Assembly: GCA_023896275.1 (NCBI GenBank)
Contig: MLDA01000011.1
Coordinates: 1 to 64,000, forward strand
Source: Kocuria rosea subsp. polaris
GTDB lineage: Bacteria > Actinomycetota > Actinomycetes > Actinomycetales > Micrococcaceae
Length of the DNA: 64,000 nucleotides
Reading direction: 5' to 3'
The translations under genes and the position numbers were made by a program. The notes below the pieces were generated by a model, which was given only the letters and a program-made list of their open reading frames with translations, was not told the origin of the DNA and ran no database searches. The number at the start of each line of letters is the position of its first letter. Positions within the stretch are counted from its first letter, which is position 1. Of this stretch, positions 1 through 7,830 are shown one piece after another.

Positions 1-62
1 GACACGGCAAACACGGCCAGGCCGATGGCGATGACCGTCCACACTTTGCGTCGCTCGTTCAT
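1..62 (-). CDS. N-terminal fragment of a membrane or exported protein
   Basis: Only the first 20 codons lie in the window; the gene continues past the left edge. The fragment begins with a short charged stretch (MNERRKV) followed by a hydrophobic run (WTVIAIGLAVFAV), which looks like a signal anchor or the first membrane helix. No clear ribosome binding site is visible before the ATG, and the function cannot be told. It is divergent from the holin-like gene to its right. Confidence 0.4.
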   Translation of the reverse strand, partial: MNERRKVWTVIAIGLAVFAV

Positions 63-154
63 GCAGCAACGGTAGACCACGAGTTGGAATGAATCCCCTG
101 TGAATCCGGCATTTCCGCCCAGCCGCGCCCCGGGCGCATGCCAGACTGGGGGCC

Positions 155-565
155 ATGATGGCTTTTATCGTTCGCGTCGTTGTCAACGCCCTCGCCCTGG
201 CCGCCGCCGCGTGGCTGCTGCCCGGCATCTCCGTCGGCGCCGAGGCCACAACCTCCGCGGCGGGCAGCGACTCGGCCGGCGTCGCCCTCGCCTACCTGTT
301 CATCGGCCTGATCTTCGGCCTCGTCAACGCAATCGTCAAGCCCATCATCGGCTTCCTGTCGCTGCCGATCACCTGCCTCACGCTGGGCCTGTTCACGATC
401 GTCATCAACGCTGGCATGCTCGCGCTGACCGCGTGGATCACGCAGTACACCCCGGTCTCCTTCACGATCGACGCGTTCTTCTGGGATGCCGTCCTTGGTG
501 CCATCATCGTGGCTGTCGTCTCCGCGCTGCTCAGCTGGCTCGTTCCCGGTAAGCGCCGTGACTAG
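155..565 (+). CDS. Phage-holin-superfamily IV type membrane protein
   Basis: A 136-residue protein with four hydrophobic segments (about residues 5-25, 43-65, 67-95 and 105-130) and a conserved-looking glycine/asparagine-proline core (GLIFGLVNAIVKPI) typical of the small YvlD/holin-superfamily IV membrane proteins of actinobacteria. Members are single small integral membrane proteins; despite the name most are chromosomal and not tied to prophage lysis. A GGGGG run sits just before the start, where two ATG codons are adjacent (155 and 158). No phage genes lie nearby. Its 3' end overlaps the end of the convergent lipase-like gene by 35 bases. Confidence 0.75.
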   Translation: MMAFIVRVVVNALALAAAAWLLPGISVGAEATTSAAGSDSAGVALAYLFIGLIFGLVNAIVKPIIGFLSLPITCLTLGLFTIVINAGMLALTAWITQYTPVSFTIDAFFWDAVLGAIIVAVVSALLSWLVPGKRRD

Positions 566-2030
566 CCGGCGCGAGGTGCCGGGGCCGGTGCGCGTCGCCG
601 CGGTTCTTCTCCAGCCTGTCGACGAGCTGATTTACGGTCTCAGCGGGTCGGATCGACGATCCCCGTCTGCGCAGCTGCGCCCGATGCAGCGTCGTAGCTC
701 CTGTCGGCGCCAGCAGCGCCGTTAGTCCGGCCTCAGCCTCACGCACCGCCGGATCGCCCGCGGCCGTCGCCCCGGTGGCGAGGTACCGGTAGTTTTCCAA
801 CGCGTGGGCCGGGCCGAACACCCCGCCCGGTTCCGCCGGGTCAACGCCCGGCGCATACCCCGCGCCGTAGACCGTCACGCGGGAGTCGCTGGCATCGTTC
901 GGCCTCCCGTCGAGCCCAGGCACCGGATCGTGCACGTGCTCGAGGTGCAGTGACGGCACATCCGGCGGGATGCCCGTCTCCCCCACGGGTGATCCTGCGG
1001 TCACGACGTACTCGACGCGGTACATGCTCCGGACCTGCTCACTGGCCGCCGCGTTCGCCGCATGCATTCCGCCCTGGCTGTGCCCGCTGAAGACGAGCCG
1101 GTCCCCGTCCTTGGCGCCCACGCGCTCCAGAGCCTCCAGGGTCGCCTCGATCACGTATTTGCTTTCCGCGCCCGCGGCCTCCACGGCACCGCCGGCGTCA
1201 GCGAAGTTCCTTCCGTCGTTATCACCGCCGATCTGGGTCCCGGGAAACGCGATGACGTGCACCGTGCCCGAGGCCGTCTCGGTGGAACTGAAGAGGATGT
1301 TCGCCTCCGGCACGTCGTCCCGTGTGAACTCCGCCTGAAACTCGAGCATCCCCTCGAGCGTCCCGGTCACCGGCCGGGCACCGGGCACTTCTGCGACCTC
1401 CTCCACGGCGATCGGTCCCAACCTCCCGACACCGGCGGTGTGCACCAGTTCCGCAAGGACGGGCGCCGCCCGCTCAAAGACAGACTGCTCCACGAGCCCG
1501 CCGCGCTCGCGGTCGCGCCATTGGCCGAACACCGCCCTTCCCGCGGCCCTGCCGACCCCACTGCCGCCCAGTAGGAATCCCACCAGAAGTTCGCCGGCGA
1601 GCGCCGGTGAATGATTGATGAGATCCTCGATCAGCCGCGTCGACGGGTACCAGCCCGGGGACTCGAGCGCGTAGTTCAGCAGTATCGACCGGGCGCGCCC
1701 GCGCAGCTGCTCAGCGCTGCGCAGCACCTCGGCCTCGCAGGCGTCGTACGTCAGCCGCGCGTTGCGCACGCGGAACGCGAGGGTCGCCGATTCGCGGTCC
1801 ATCTCCTCAGCGAGCGCCCGCGCCGCCTCCACGGCCGACGCATCAGCGAAGAAGCCCCGTTCCCGGGGCGGAAAACTGCCCTGGGCGCCCTCCGCCACGC
1901 GCAGGGCGCTGGCGGCCTCGCCGAAGATGCCGGCCACCTCATCCAGCCGCCGGGCGGCCGCTTCAAGATCGTCGCTGCGGCAGTCGATGCTCACCTGCCC
2001 GGCACCGCCCTTGCTGATGAACCCGCTCAT
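531..2030 (-). CDS. Lipase-like alpha/beta hydrolase with an N-terminal helical (WXG100/LXG-like) domain
   Basis: A protein of about 499 residues in two parts. Residues 1-140 are predicted mostly helical with heptad-like alternation, resembling the helical leader domain of ESX/WXG100-type exported proteins. The rest is an alpha/beta hydrolase: nucleophile elbow GHSQGG (Ser318), a likely acid Asp368 in HVHDPV, and a likely catalytic His409 in GPAHALENY. The order Ser-Asp-His and spacing fit the lipase/esterase fold. There is no signal peptide. The start chosen at 2030 overlaps the stop of the upstream small gene as ATGA; an in-frame ATG at 2036 is possible. The last 35 bases overlap the convergent holin-like gene. 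Substrate and export are not known; the hydrolase assignment is solid, the secretion idea is inference. Confidence 0.7.
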   Translation of the reverse strand: MSGFISKGGAGQVSIDCRSDDLEAAARRLDEVAGIFGEAASALRVAEGAQGSFPPRERGFFADASAVEAARALAEEMDRESATLAFRVRNARLTYDACEAEVLRSAEQLRGRARSILLNYALESPGWYPSTRLIEDLINHSPALAGELLVGFLLGGSGVGRAAGRAVFGQWRDRERGGLVEQSVFERAAPVLAELVHTAGVGRLGPIAVEEVAEVPGARPVTGTLEGMLEFQAEFTRDDVPEANILFSSTETASGTVHVIAFPGTQIGGDNDGRNFADAGGAVEAAGAESKYVIEATLEALERVGAKDGDRLVFSGHSQGGMHAANAAASEQVRSMYRVEYVVTAGSPVGETGIPPDVPSLHLEHVHDPVPGLDGRPNDASDSRVTVYGAGYAPGVDPAEPGGVFGPAHALENYRYLATGATAAGDPAVREAEAGLTALLAPTGATTLHRAQLRRRGSSIRPAETVNQLVDRLEKNRGDAHRPRHLAPASHGAYRERAS

Positions 2031-2335
2031 CCCCATCCCGCCTTCGAACCGTAGGCCCCGCCCTGCCCGGCCCACTGCGACCGCTCGGCGTCGGCCCGCG
2101 CGGAGCCCGCAACCGCGGCGGAATGCGCCGCGTCGATCCGCTGCGCCAGCATCTCCGCCGTGTGGCGCATCAACTCGACGCGCTCGGCGAACCGTTCCCC
2201 GGCGGGCGAATCCCAGCTGGTCTGGGCGAGCAGTCGCGTGTAGGCGTCGCGCGCCACGTACACGCGCTCGGCGGCCAGCGCGGTGTGATTGACCAGTTCC
2301 GCCCACGGCCGCGTCGAATCCCACACCCCGCCCAC
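2027..2335 (-). CDS. Small WXG100-like helical protein
   Basis: A protein of about 102 residues made of two predicted helices separated by a turn. The segment WDSPAGERFAERV in the middle resembles the W-x-G/S-x-A-xx-F motif of WXG100 and related ESX-exported helical-hairpin proteins. The start is a GTG at 2335 with a good ribosome binding site (GGGAGGA, nine bases upstream); longer open frame upstream lacks one. It is translationally coupled (ATGA) to the following lipase-like gene, whose N-terminus is also helical, suggesting that the two proteins form a pair. WXG100 membership is by motif resemblance only; no ESX secretion genes are in the window. Confidence 0.6.
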   Translation of the reverse strand: MGGVWDSTRPWAELVNHTALAAERVYVARDAYTRLLAQTSWDSPAGERFAERVELMRHTAEMLAQRIDAAHSAAVAGSARADAERSQWAGQGGAYGSKAGWG

Positions 2336-2499
2336 CCCGATCCGTCCTCCCGTTGCGGCCGGCGGCCGCGTCCTGAGCACCACGGTAGGAGGACGACGAC
2401 GGCGGGTGGGCGGCGTCGTCGTGCGTTGTGGGTAACATCAGCGGGTTGGGCGGGTTGTGGATGGCGGGCCGGCCGCCGGTGCATGGAAGAATGGTGGCC

Positions 2500-3906
2500 A
2501 TGGCTGATTCTGCGCGCTTCTCACTGGCATCCGAACCCTTGGCCCTCGGTGCGCTCGACGGACGGTACCGCTCCGCCGTCGCGCCCCTGGTCGACTATCT
2601 CTCCGAGGCGGCCCTGAACCGGGACCGCGTCCACGTCGAGGTCGAGTGGCTGATCCACCTGACCGCCAACTCCGTGCTGCCGGGCACCGCACCGCTGAGT
2701 GAGGCGCAGGTCGCCGCGCTGCGGAAGATCGTGACCGACTTCGACGGCGACTCCGTGACCGAGCTCGCCGAGATCGAGGCCGTGACCGTGCACGACGTCA
2801 AGGCCGTCGAGTACTACATCGGCCGCCGTCTGGAGGCCATCGGCATCGGGGAGCTCAAGCCGCTGGTGCACTTCGGCTGCACGTCCGAGGACATCAACAA
2901 CCTCTCCTACGCGGTCGGCATCAAGGGTGCCGTCGAGGACGTCTGGCTGCCCGCGGCCCGCGCGCTCGTCGAGCAGATCACGACGATGGCCGAGGAGACC
3001 CGCGAGGTCCCGATGCTCTCGCGCACGCACGGCCAGCCGGCCACGCCGACCACGCTCGGCAAGGAGCTCGCCGTCATCGCCTGGCGCCTCACCCGCCAGC
3101 TGGACCGGATCGGGCGCACCGAGTTCCTCGGCAAGATCAACGGCGCCACCGGCACCTACGCCGCCCACTACGCCTCCGTCCCCGGCGCGGACTGGCAGCA
3201 GGTCGCGAAGGGCTTCGTCGAGGGCCTAGGCCTGACGTGGAACCCGCTGACCACCCAGATCGAATCGCACGACTGGCAGGCCGAGCTGTACGCCGACGTC
3301 GCCCGCTTCAACCGAATCCTGCACAACGTCTGCACGGACATCTGGAGCTACATCTCGATCGGCTACTTCGCGCAGATCCCGGTCGCCGGCGCCACCGGAT
3401 CCTCGACCATGCCGCACAAGGTCAACCCGATCCGCTTCGAGAACGCCGAGGCCAACCTGGAGATCTCCAACGGCCTGCTCGACACCCTGGCGGCCACGCT
3501 CGTCACGTCCCGCTGGCAGCGCGACCTCACCGACTCGTCGAGCCAGCGCAACATCGGCACGGCGTTCGGCCACTCGCTCCTGGCGATCTCCAACGTAGCG
3601 AAGGGCCTGGACCGGCTCGACGTCGCCGAGGACGTGCTCGCCGCGGACCTCGACACCAACTGGGAGGTGCTCGGCGAGGCCATCCAGATGGTCATGCGCG
3701 CCGAGGCCATCGCCGGCGTCGACGGCATGGAGAACCCGTACGAGCGCCTCAAGGACCTCACCCGCGGCCACCGCGTGGACGCCGAGCGCATGAAGGAGTT
3801 CGTCTCCTCACTGGGCCTCTCCGCCGACGCCGAAGCCCGCCTCCTGGCCCTGACCCCGGGCAGCTACCACGGCATCGCCCCGGCCCTGGTGGACCACCTG
3901 AAGTAG
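2500..3906 (+). CDS. purB: Adenylosuccinate lyase
   Basis: A 468-residue member of the aspartase/fumarase superfamily. It catalyses two steps of purine biosynthesis: cleavage of SAICAR to AICAR plus fumarate, and of adenylosuccinate to AMP plus fumarate. The superfamily signature with the mobile catalytic serine is seen as GSSTMPHKVNP near residue 290, and the general-acid histidine region as SRTHGQPATPTT. The length matches actinobacterial PurB of the E. coli-like subtype. ATG at 2500 was chosen because GGAAGA lies ten bases upstream; in-frame upstream starts at 2428 and 2491 are less well placed. A TAACAT box at 2433-2438 may be the -10 element. A strong hairpin terminator follows the stop. 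Confidence 0.97.
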   Translation: MADSARFSLASEPLALGALDGRYRSAVAPLVDYLSEAALNRDRVHVEVEWLIHLTANSVLPGTAPLSEAQVAALRKIVTDFDGDSVTELAEIEAVTVHDVKAVEYYIGRRLEAIGIGELKPLVHFGCTSEDINNLSYAVGIKGAVEDVWLPAARALVEQITTMAEETREVPMLSRTHGQPATPTTLGKELAVIAWRLTRQLDRIGRTEFLGKINGATGTYAAHYASVPGADWQQVAKGFVEGLGLTWNPLTTQIESHDWQAELYADVARFNRILHNVCTDIWSYISIGYFAQIPVAGATGSSTMPHKVNPIRFENAEANLEISNGLLDTLAATLVTSRWQRDLTDSSSQRNIGTAFGHSLLAISNVAKGLDRLDVAEDVLAADLDTNWEVLGEAIQMVMRAEAIAGVDGMENPYERLKDLTRGHRVDAERMKEFVSSLGLSADAEARLLALTPGSYHGIAPALVDHLK

Positions 3907-3928
3907 GCTCCCAGCACACGTCAAGCGG

Positions 3929-3962
3929 CCGCCGTCGTACTGAGCATCCAGTACGACGGCGG
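3929..3962. terminator. Bidirectional terminator between purB and the SPOR-like gene
   Basis: A perfect 14-bp inverted repeat (CCGCCGTCGTACTG and its complement) with a six-base loop AGCATC lies between the convergent ends of purB and the small minus-strand gene. There is no long T run, as is common in high-GC actinobacteria. Its position and perfect stem make it a good bidirectional terminator. Confidence 0.8.
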
Positions 3963-3985
3963 TCGCTCGCGTTGGCGAAGGCGGC

Positions 3986-4162
3986 CTAGTCCTCGTCGTC
4001 CTTGTCCCAGGCTTCGTTGCGCTTCTGGACCTTCTCGAGCGCCGCTTCCGCCTCGGCGCGGGTCGCGTACGGTCCGAGCAACTGCGACCAGTCGGACTGC
4101 GGCCCCACCTCGACCTCGTGGGTGTTGACGTTGAACCAGTAATCTCCCGTGCGCTCGGCCAT
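3986..4162 (-). CDS. Small SPOR-like protein (58 residues)
   Basis: A 58-residue acidic protein, beginning MAERTGDYWFNVNTHEVE and ending in a run of D, E and K. It contains the pattern W-x-Q-L-L-G-PY-x-T-R-x-E-A-x-x-A-L, which resembles one half of a SPOR (sporulation-related/peptidoglycan-binding) repeat. Very similar mini-proteins are annotated as SPOR domain proteins in Arthrobacter-type genomes (family knowledge). There is no signal peptide, so a cytoplasmic role is likely and peptidoglycan binding is doubtful. The start has a fine ribosome binding site (GGAAAGG, eight to nine bases upstream). It ends on the terminator shared with purB. Confidence 0.75.
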   Translation of the reverse strand: MAERTGDYWFNVNTHEVEVGPQSDWSQLLGPYATRAEAEAALEKVQKRNEAWDKDDED

Positions 4163-4278
4163 CGGACCAACCCTTTCCTCGGAATGTGTAGTCGATAGAA
4201 GTCAGTATGGCTTAAGAACCCCGCCCCGTCCTCCCCCGCGCCAGGGGCGGGCGCAGCCCGAGGACGCCGCCGTTCAAC

Positions 4279-4284
4279 TAGGCT
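4279..4284 (+). promoter_or_regulatory. Putative -10 box of a leaderless gene
   Basis: TAGGCT (TANNNT consensus) ends six bases before the GTG start at 4291, and no ribosome binding site lies between. This is the arrangement expected when transcription starts at the first base of the start codon, a common situation in actinobacteria. Confidence 0.4.
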
Positions 4285-4290
4285 GAAGCG

Positions 4291-5292
4291 GTGTTCTCCT
4301 TGATCGTCGCCGCCGCCCTGTTCGCCCTCTACGCGCGCTGGCGCGCCCGCGACCGGCGCATGCTGCGCAACGGCGTCGTGCTCGTCGCTGCCGCGTGGTT
4401 TGCGCTCAACGGCGTCATGGAGATCCTCTCCCAATGGTTGCCGGGGTTCGAGTTCGTCTCGCTGGCCGTCCTGCTGCTGATCCCGGTCGCCATCGTCGTG
4501 CTCGCCGGATTCCTCATCGCCAACGGGATCACGATGCTCCGGCGGGAAGGCCGCCGTCTCGCGAACGTGCTCTCCCTGGCGCTCGGCTGCGCGATCGTGC
4601 TCCTGCCGCCCTTCGCCGTACTCCTGGTCATGACGGCGAACGCGTTCGCCGTCGGTACCGCCGCACTGCTCTTCTTCCTCTGCGGCTACCTGGGAGTCGT
4701 CTTCGTGGTGGTGCTCGCCTACGCGTTCGCGTATGGGCGGATGGAGCCGGAGGGGCCGCCCGCGGCGATCGTCGTCCTCGGCTCCCGCCTGATCGACGGC
4801 AACCCACCGCCCCTGCTGCGCAGCCGCCTCGACAAGGCCCTCGAGATCTACAGGGCGACGACGCCGCGCCCGCTGCTGATCCCGTCCGGCGGGCAGGGGC
4901 CCGACGAGTCCCGGCCCGAGGGCGAGGCCATGGCCGACTACCTGCGCTCCGCGGGGGCCGACGCGGCCGACGTCGTACCGGAGAACGCCGCTCGCACCAC
5001 CGAGGAGAACCTCCGGTTCTCCCAGCGGATCCAGCACGACGCCGGCCGGGAGGGCGCGCTGGTCGCCGTCACCAACAACTATCACGTGTTGCGGGCGGCG
5101 CTGCTGGCCCGCCGGCAGAAACTCGACGCTGAGGTCGTGGGCGCACCCACGGCCCGCTACTACGCGCCGAGCGCCTTCCTACGCGAGTTCGTCGCGATCC
5201 TCCTCGAACACAAGTGGCTACACGCTGTGTTCTGCCTGCCGTTTGTCGGCTTCAGTTCGCTGCTGGTGTTGGCCATCAACGCCTCCACGTGA
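4291..5292 (+). CDS. YdcF/DUF218-family membrane protein
   Basis: A 333-residue protein. The first 150 residues contain about four or five membrane helices; a DUF218 (YdcF/SanA/ElyC) domain follows from about residue 155 (AAIVVLGSRLIDG, then PSGGQGPDE and NNYHVLRA, the characteristic motifs). A last hydrophobic helix closes the C-terminus. Proteins of this type are linked to envelope integrity and possibly lipid-carrier metabolism, but the reaction is not established. The GTG start at 4291 has a -10-like TAGGCT directly upstream and may be leaderless. It converges on the mrp operon with a gap of 22 bases. Confidence 0.8.
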   Translation: MFSLIVAAALFALYARWRARDRRMLRNGVVLVAAAWFALNGVMEILSQWLPGFEFVSLAVLLLIPVAIVVLAGFLIANGITMLRREGRRLANVLSLALGCAIVLLPPFAVLLVMTANAFAVGTAALLFFLCGYLGVVFVVVLAYAFAYGRMEPEGPPAAIVVLGSRLIDGNPPPLLRSRLDKALEIYRATTPRPLLIPSGGQGPDESRPEGEAMADYLRSAGADAADVVPENAARTTEENLRFSQRIQHDAGREGALVAVTNNYHVLRAALLARRQKLDAEVVGAPTARYYAPSAFLREFVAILLEHKWLHAVFCLPFVGFSSLLVLAINAST

Positions 5293-5293
5293 C

Positions 5294-5303
5294 CCGCTAG
5301 CGG
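5294..5303. terminator. Short palindrome between convergent YdcF-family gene and mrpG
   Basis: CCGCTAGCGG is a perfect ten-base palindrome, flanked by short outer arms (ACGT on both sides with small bulges). It is the only dyad in the 22-base convergent gap and could act as a weak terminator or simply be chance. Confidence 0.25.
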
Positions 5304-5314
5304 CACGTCGAGGA

Positions 5315-5656
5315 TCAGCGGGCCAGGTCCTGGGGGTCAGTCGCCGGATCCGCCTCAGCCCCGGAGAGGTAGGCGGCCCGAGCGAGGGCGTTGGAGCCGA
5401 CGGACGAGACGATGACCAACGCCATAACGGTGATCGCGTACTGGACCAGATGCACCCAGTCGAACCCGTCGGCGTAGATCTGGTACAGGTACGCCGCGGT
5501 GACGATGAGCGGCAGGCCGAGGCCCGTGGCCGGGCTGAGGGCGTTGATGCGGGTCAGCGCGTCCGTCGCGCGGAGCATCGAGACCGCGCTGATCAGCACG
5601 CACAGCGCGCCGCCCACCGCGAACACGCTCACTAGAATCGACAACAGAAGTTCCAT
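5315..5656 (-). CDS. mrpG: Na+/H+ antiporter subunit G
   Basis: A 113-residue subunit of the Mrp (Mnh/Sha) multisubunit monovalent cation/proton antiporter. Three hydrophobic segments are visible (about residues 3-25, 35-58 and 65-88), as is the family pattern with SMLRATDALTRINALSPATGLGLPL in the first cytoplasmic loop region. It is the last gene of the minus-strand mrp operon and starts one base after the mrpF stop codon (TGACATG), so it is translationally coupled. The C-terminal tail is short and charged. The whole hetero-oligomer is needed for activity in studied systems. Confidence 0.93.
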   Translation of the reverse strand: MELLLSILVSVFAVGGALCVLISAVSMLRATDALTRINALSPATGLGLPLIVTAAYLYQIYADGFDWVHLVQYAITVMALVIVSSVGSNALARAAYLSGAEADPATDPQDLAR

Positions 5657-5657
5657 G

Positions 5658-5918
5658 TCAGCGCCGTCCTCTCGTCAGGATGCGGGCCAGAGCAATCGTC
5701 GCCAGAATGCCCAGGAGCGAGGCCAGCAGCGCCGCGTCCATCGAGACCGCCGAGTGTGTGAAGAGGCCGATCAGGACGAGGAACCCGACGCAGCAGAAGA
5801 ACACCAGGTCGCCGACAACCGCGCGCGAGGCGCCGTCGACCGCACGGGCGATCGCCACGAGCCCAACGATGACACTCACGGCCAGCAGGCCGAGGGCGGT
5901 CCACAGAGCGATAATCAT
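5658..5918 (-). CDS. mrpF: Na+/H+ antiporter subunit F
   Basis: An 86-residue membrane protein with three hydrophobic helices separated by short loops, the size and layout of MrpF. The start overlaps the mrpE stop codon by four bases and the stop is one base from the mrpG start, which places it firmly in the operon. MrpF is the small subunit of the antiporter complex; the homologous subunit in Bacillus has also been linked with bile-salt (cholate) efflux. The first helix carries the alternating residues VSVIVGLVAIARA followed by the basic C-terminal end TRGRR. Confidence 0.92.
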   Translation of the reverse strand: MIIALWTALGLLAVSVIVGLVAIARAVDGASRAVVGDLVFFCCVGFLVLIGLFTHSAVSMDAALLASLLGILATIALARILTRGRR

Positions 5919-6292
5919 GCTGCACCTCCGGTTCCCGGCGCCGCGTTCTCCGCCGAGCCGCGCGTCATGCGCAAGAGTCGGTTCTCCATGTCGCGCAGCC
6001 CCTCGACAACCGAGGAGCGGTCGTTGTCGAACATGGAGTGCACGAACAGCGTGGCGGGCGCGTCAGACGTCCCGGGCGCCATGCCGACGACGAGGGTGCC
6101 GGGCGTGATCGTGATCGACGAGGCGAACCACGTGATCTCGAGGTCTGTCGCGCAGCGCATCTCGTACTCGACGATCGCGAGTTTTCCGCGGGCGCTGCCG
6201 GCCAACGCGTAGCGGGCGGTGCGCCCCGTCCCGGCGAGGATCTCGCGGACGAGGAACGCGCCGTAGCGCACGGTGTTCCACGGGTGCAGCAT
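5915..6292 (-). CDS. mrpE: Na+/H+ antiporter subunit E
   Basis: A 125-residue MrpE homologue. It matches the C-terminal two thirds of the family, including the conserved core with the pattern ITWFASSITITPGTLVVGM and the following HSMF region. Typical MrpE proteins are about 150-190 residues and begin with one or two membrane helices; this copy begins directly at WNTVRYGAFLVREI and lacks the usual N-terminal hydrophobic pair, so it is a short form. Its ATG shares a base with the mrpD stop (TGATG), which supports the start and shows that the shortening is not an annotation error. Confidence 0.88.
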   Translation of the reverse strand: MLHPWNTVRYGAFLVREILAGTGRTARYALAGSARGKLAIVEYEMRCATDLEITWFASSITITPGTLVVGMAPGTSDAPATLFVHSMFDNDRSSVVEGLRDMENRLLRMTRGSAENAAPGTGGAA

Positions 6293-7830
6293 CAGCCCAG
6301 CACCGCCTTAATGTAGGAAGAGGGATCCATGAGTCCGTGGGCCGCGGTTTCGAAGAGCGGCAGGACGAGTCCGGCGAGGAAGAACAGCGCCAGGCTGGCC
6401 GCGATCAGCACGGTCGCCGGTGCCAACAGGCGGGCGCTGCACTTGACGTCGGCGGTCAGCGGCTTGGGTTCGCCCCGGCCGGTGCGGGAGTCGTCCGGCC
6501 GGTACGTCTCCTGCACGTGACCGAAGAACAACGTGGACCAGACGCGCTGCAGGGCGATGAGCGAGATGATGCTCGCGACGATGATGCCCCCGATGGACAG
6601 TCCCGCGATCCACGCTCCGGAGATCCCGGCCGCGTCCTCGGCCGCCGCCGCGGAGACCACGAGGCCCGCCTTGCCCCACAGACCCGAGGTGGGCGGGAGT
6701 CCCACGAGGGATCCGAGGCCCAGGGCGAAGAGCACTGCCAGGAGCTTCTCCCGTCCCAGCATTCCGCTCAGCCCACCCAGTTTCGCGTTGCCGTAGGTGT
6801 GCTCGAGCGCCCCGGAGGCCAGGATCAGCCCGCCCATCGTGATGATGTGGTGGACCATGTAGAACATGCCGGCGGCCAGCGACGCTTCGGTCATGACCAC
6901 GACGGCCACGAGGATGTGCCCGACGCCGGCGACCATCTGGAACGCGAGCGCGCCGCGCAGGGTCTTCGACGCCATCGTGCTGAACGCGCCCACGAGCATC
7001 GTGGCCAGCACGAGCACCAGCAGGACCGGCATCCACGGCGCCGCGCCCTCGAACGTGACGGAGTAGATCCGGAAGATCGCGTACAGGGCCACCTTGGTGT
7101 GCAGGGCCGAGAAGAGCGCCATGATCCCGGCGGACGTCATGGGGTAGGTGCTCGGCAGCCAGCCATGCACCGGAACCATGCCGCCCTTGATCGCCAGGGC
7201 CACGAGCACCACCGTCACGGCGAGCCCGATCATCGGGTCTTCCGACGCCGCGCCGGCCAGCGCCGCGACGTTGACCGTCCCGGCCGCCCCGTAGACGAGC
7301 CCGACGCCGATGAGCAGGACGGTCGAGGTGACCAGGTTGACGATCACGAACGAACGCCCGATGCCGAGCCGGCGCCACGTGCCGGTGATCGCGATGAGCG
7401 CGTACGACGGCAGCAGCATGACCTCGACGAACACGAAGAGGTTGAAGAGGTCGCCCGTCAGCAGGGCGCCGTTGACGCCGCCGGAGAGCAGCAGGATCAG
7501 CGCCGTCGCGAAACGGAACCGGTCCTCACCCGTCTTGAGCAGGAACACGCTCGCACACAGGGTCGCAAAGCCGGTCACCGCCAGCATGATGGCCGCGAAG
7601 GTGTCGCTCACGAAGGGGATCGCCACGACGCCGGAGAAGGAACCGACCGAGTGCGCGACGACGGCGTTGCTCTGGTGGTGGATCAGCAGCGCGACGGCGC
7701 CAACGAGCGTTCCCGTGGGCACCAGCAGGAGCAGCGCACGGTCGAGCCACGTGCGGCGGACCACCACGGACAGACCGGCCGCGAGCAGCGGAATCGCGGC
7801 GAAGAGAGGAAGGAGGGAGCTGAACGTCAT
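6292..7830 (-). CDS. mrpD: Na+/H+ antiporter subunit D
   Basis: A 512-residue polytopic protein of the NuoL/M/N-like antiporter family, with about 14 hydrophobic segments. The proton_antipo_M core is clear: a conserved glutamate in VFVEVMLLPSYAL, a lysine in KGGMVPVHGWLPSTYPM, and a histidine-rich GALEHTYGN region. MrpD and MrpA are the presumed ion-translocating subunits. The gene overlaps both neighbours by start/stop fusion (ATGA with mrpC, TGATG with mrpE). Length and motifs are those of a normal, complete subunit. Confidence 0.95.
   Translation of the reverse strand: MTFSSLLPLFAAIPLLAAGLSVVVRRTWLDRALLLLVPTGTLVGAVALLIHHQSNAVVAHSVGSFSGVVAIPFVSDTFAAIMLAVTGFATLCASVFLLKTGEDRFRFATALILLLSGGVNGALLTGDLFNLFVFVEVMLLPSYALIAITGTWRRLGIGRSFVIVNLVTSTVLLIGVGLVYGAAGTVNVAALAGAASEDPMIGLAVTVVLVALAIKGGMVPVHGWLPSTYPMTSAGIMALFSALHTKVALYAIFRIYSVTFEGAAPWMPVLLVLVLATMLVGAFSTMASKTLRGALAFQMVAGVGHILVAVVVMTEASLAAGMFYMVHHIITMGGLILASGALEHTYGNAKLGGLSGMLGREKLLAVLFALGLGSLVGLPPTSGLWGKAGLVVSAAAAEDAAGISGAWIAGLSIGGIIVASIISLIALQRVWSTLFFGHVQETYRPDDSRTGRGEPKPLTADVKCSARLLAPATVLIAASLALFFLAGLVLPLFETAAHGLMDPSSYIKAVLG

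Noticed and set aside
2036-2501. In-frame extension of the lipase-like gene upstream to 2501
   Set aside because: It would run through the WXG100-like gene in another frame and has Arg-rich non-natural sequence; the ATGA overlap at 2030 gives a normal start.
3808-5085. A minus-strand open frame of over 400 codons opposite purB's end and the YdcF-family gene
   Set aside because: Its composition (Arg/Asp/Gln/Gly runs without family likeness) is that of an antisense frame of GC-rich coding DNA. It covers the real SPOR-like gene in another frame and the YdcF-type gene on the other strand.
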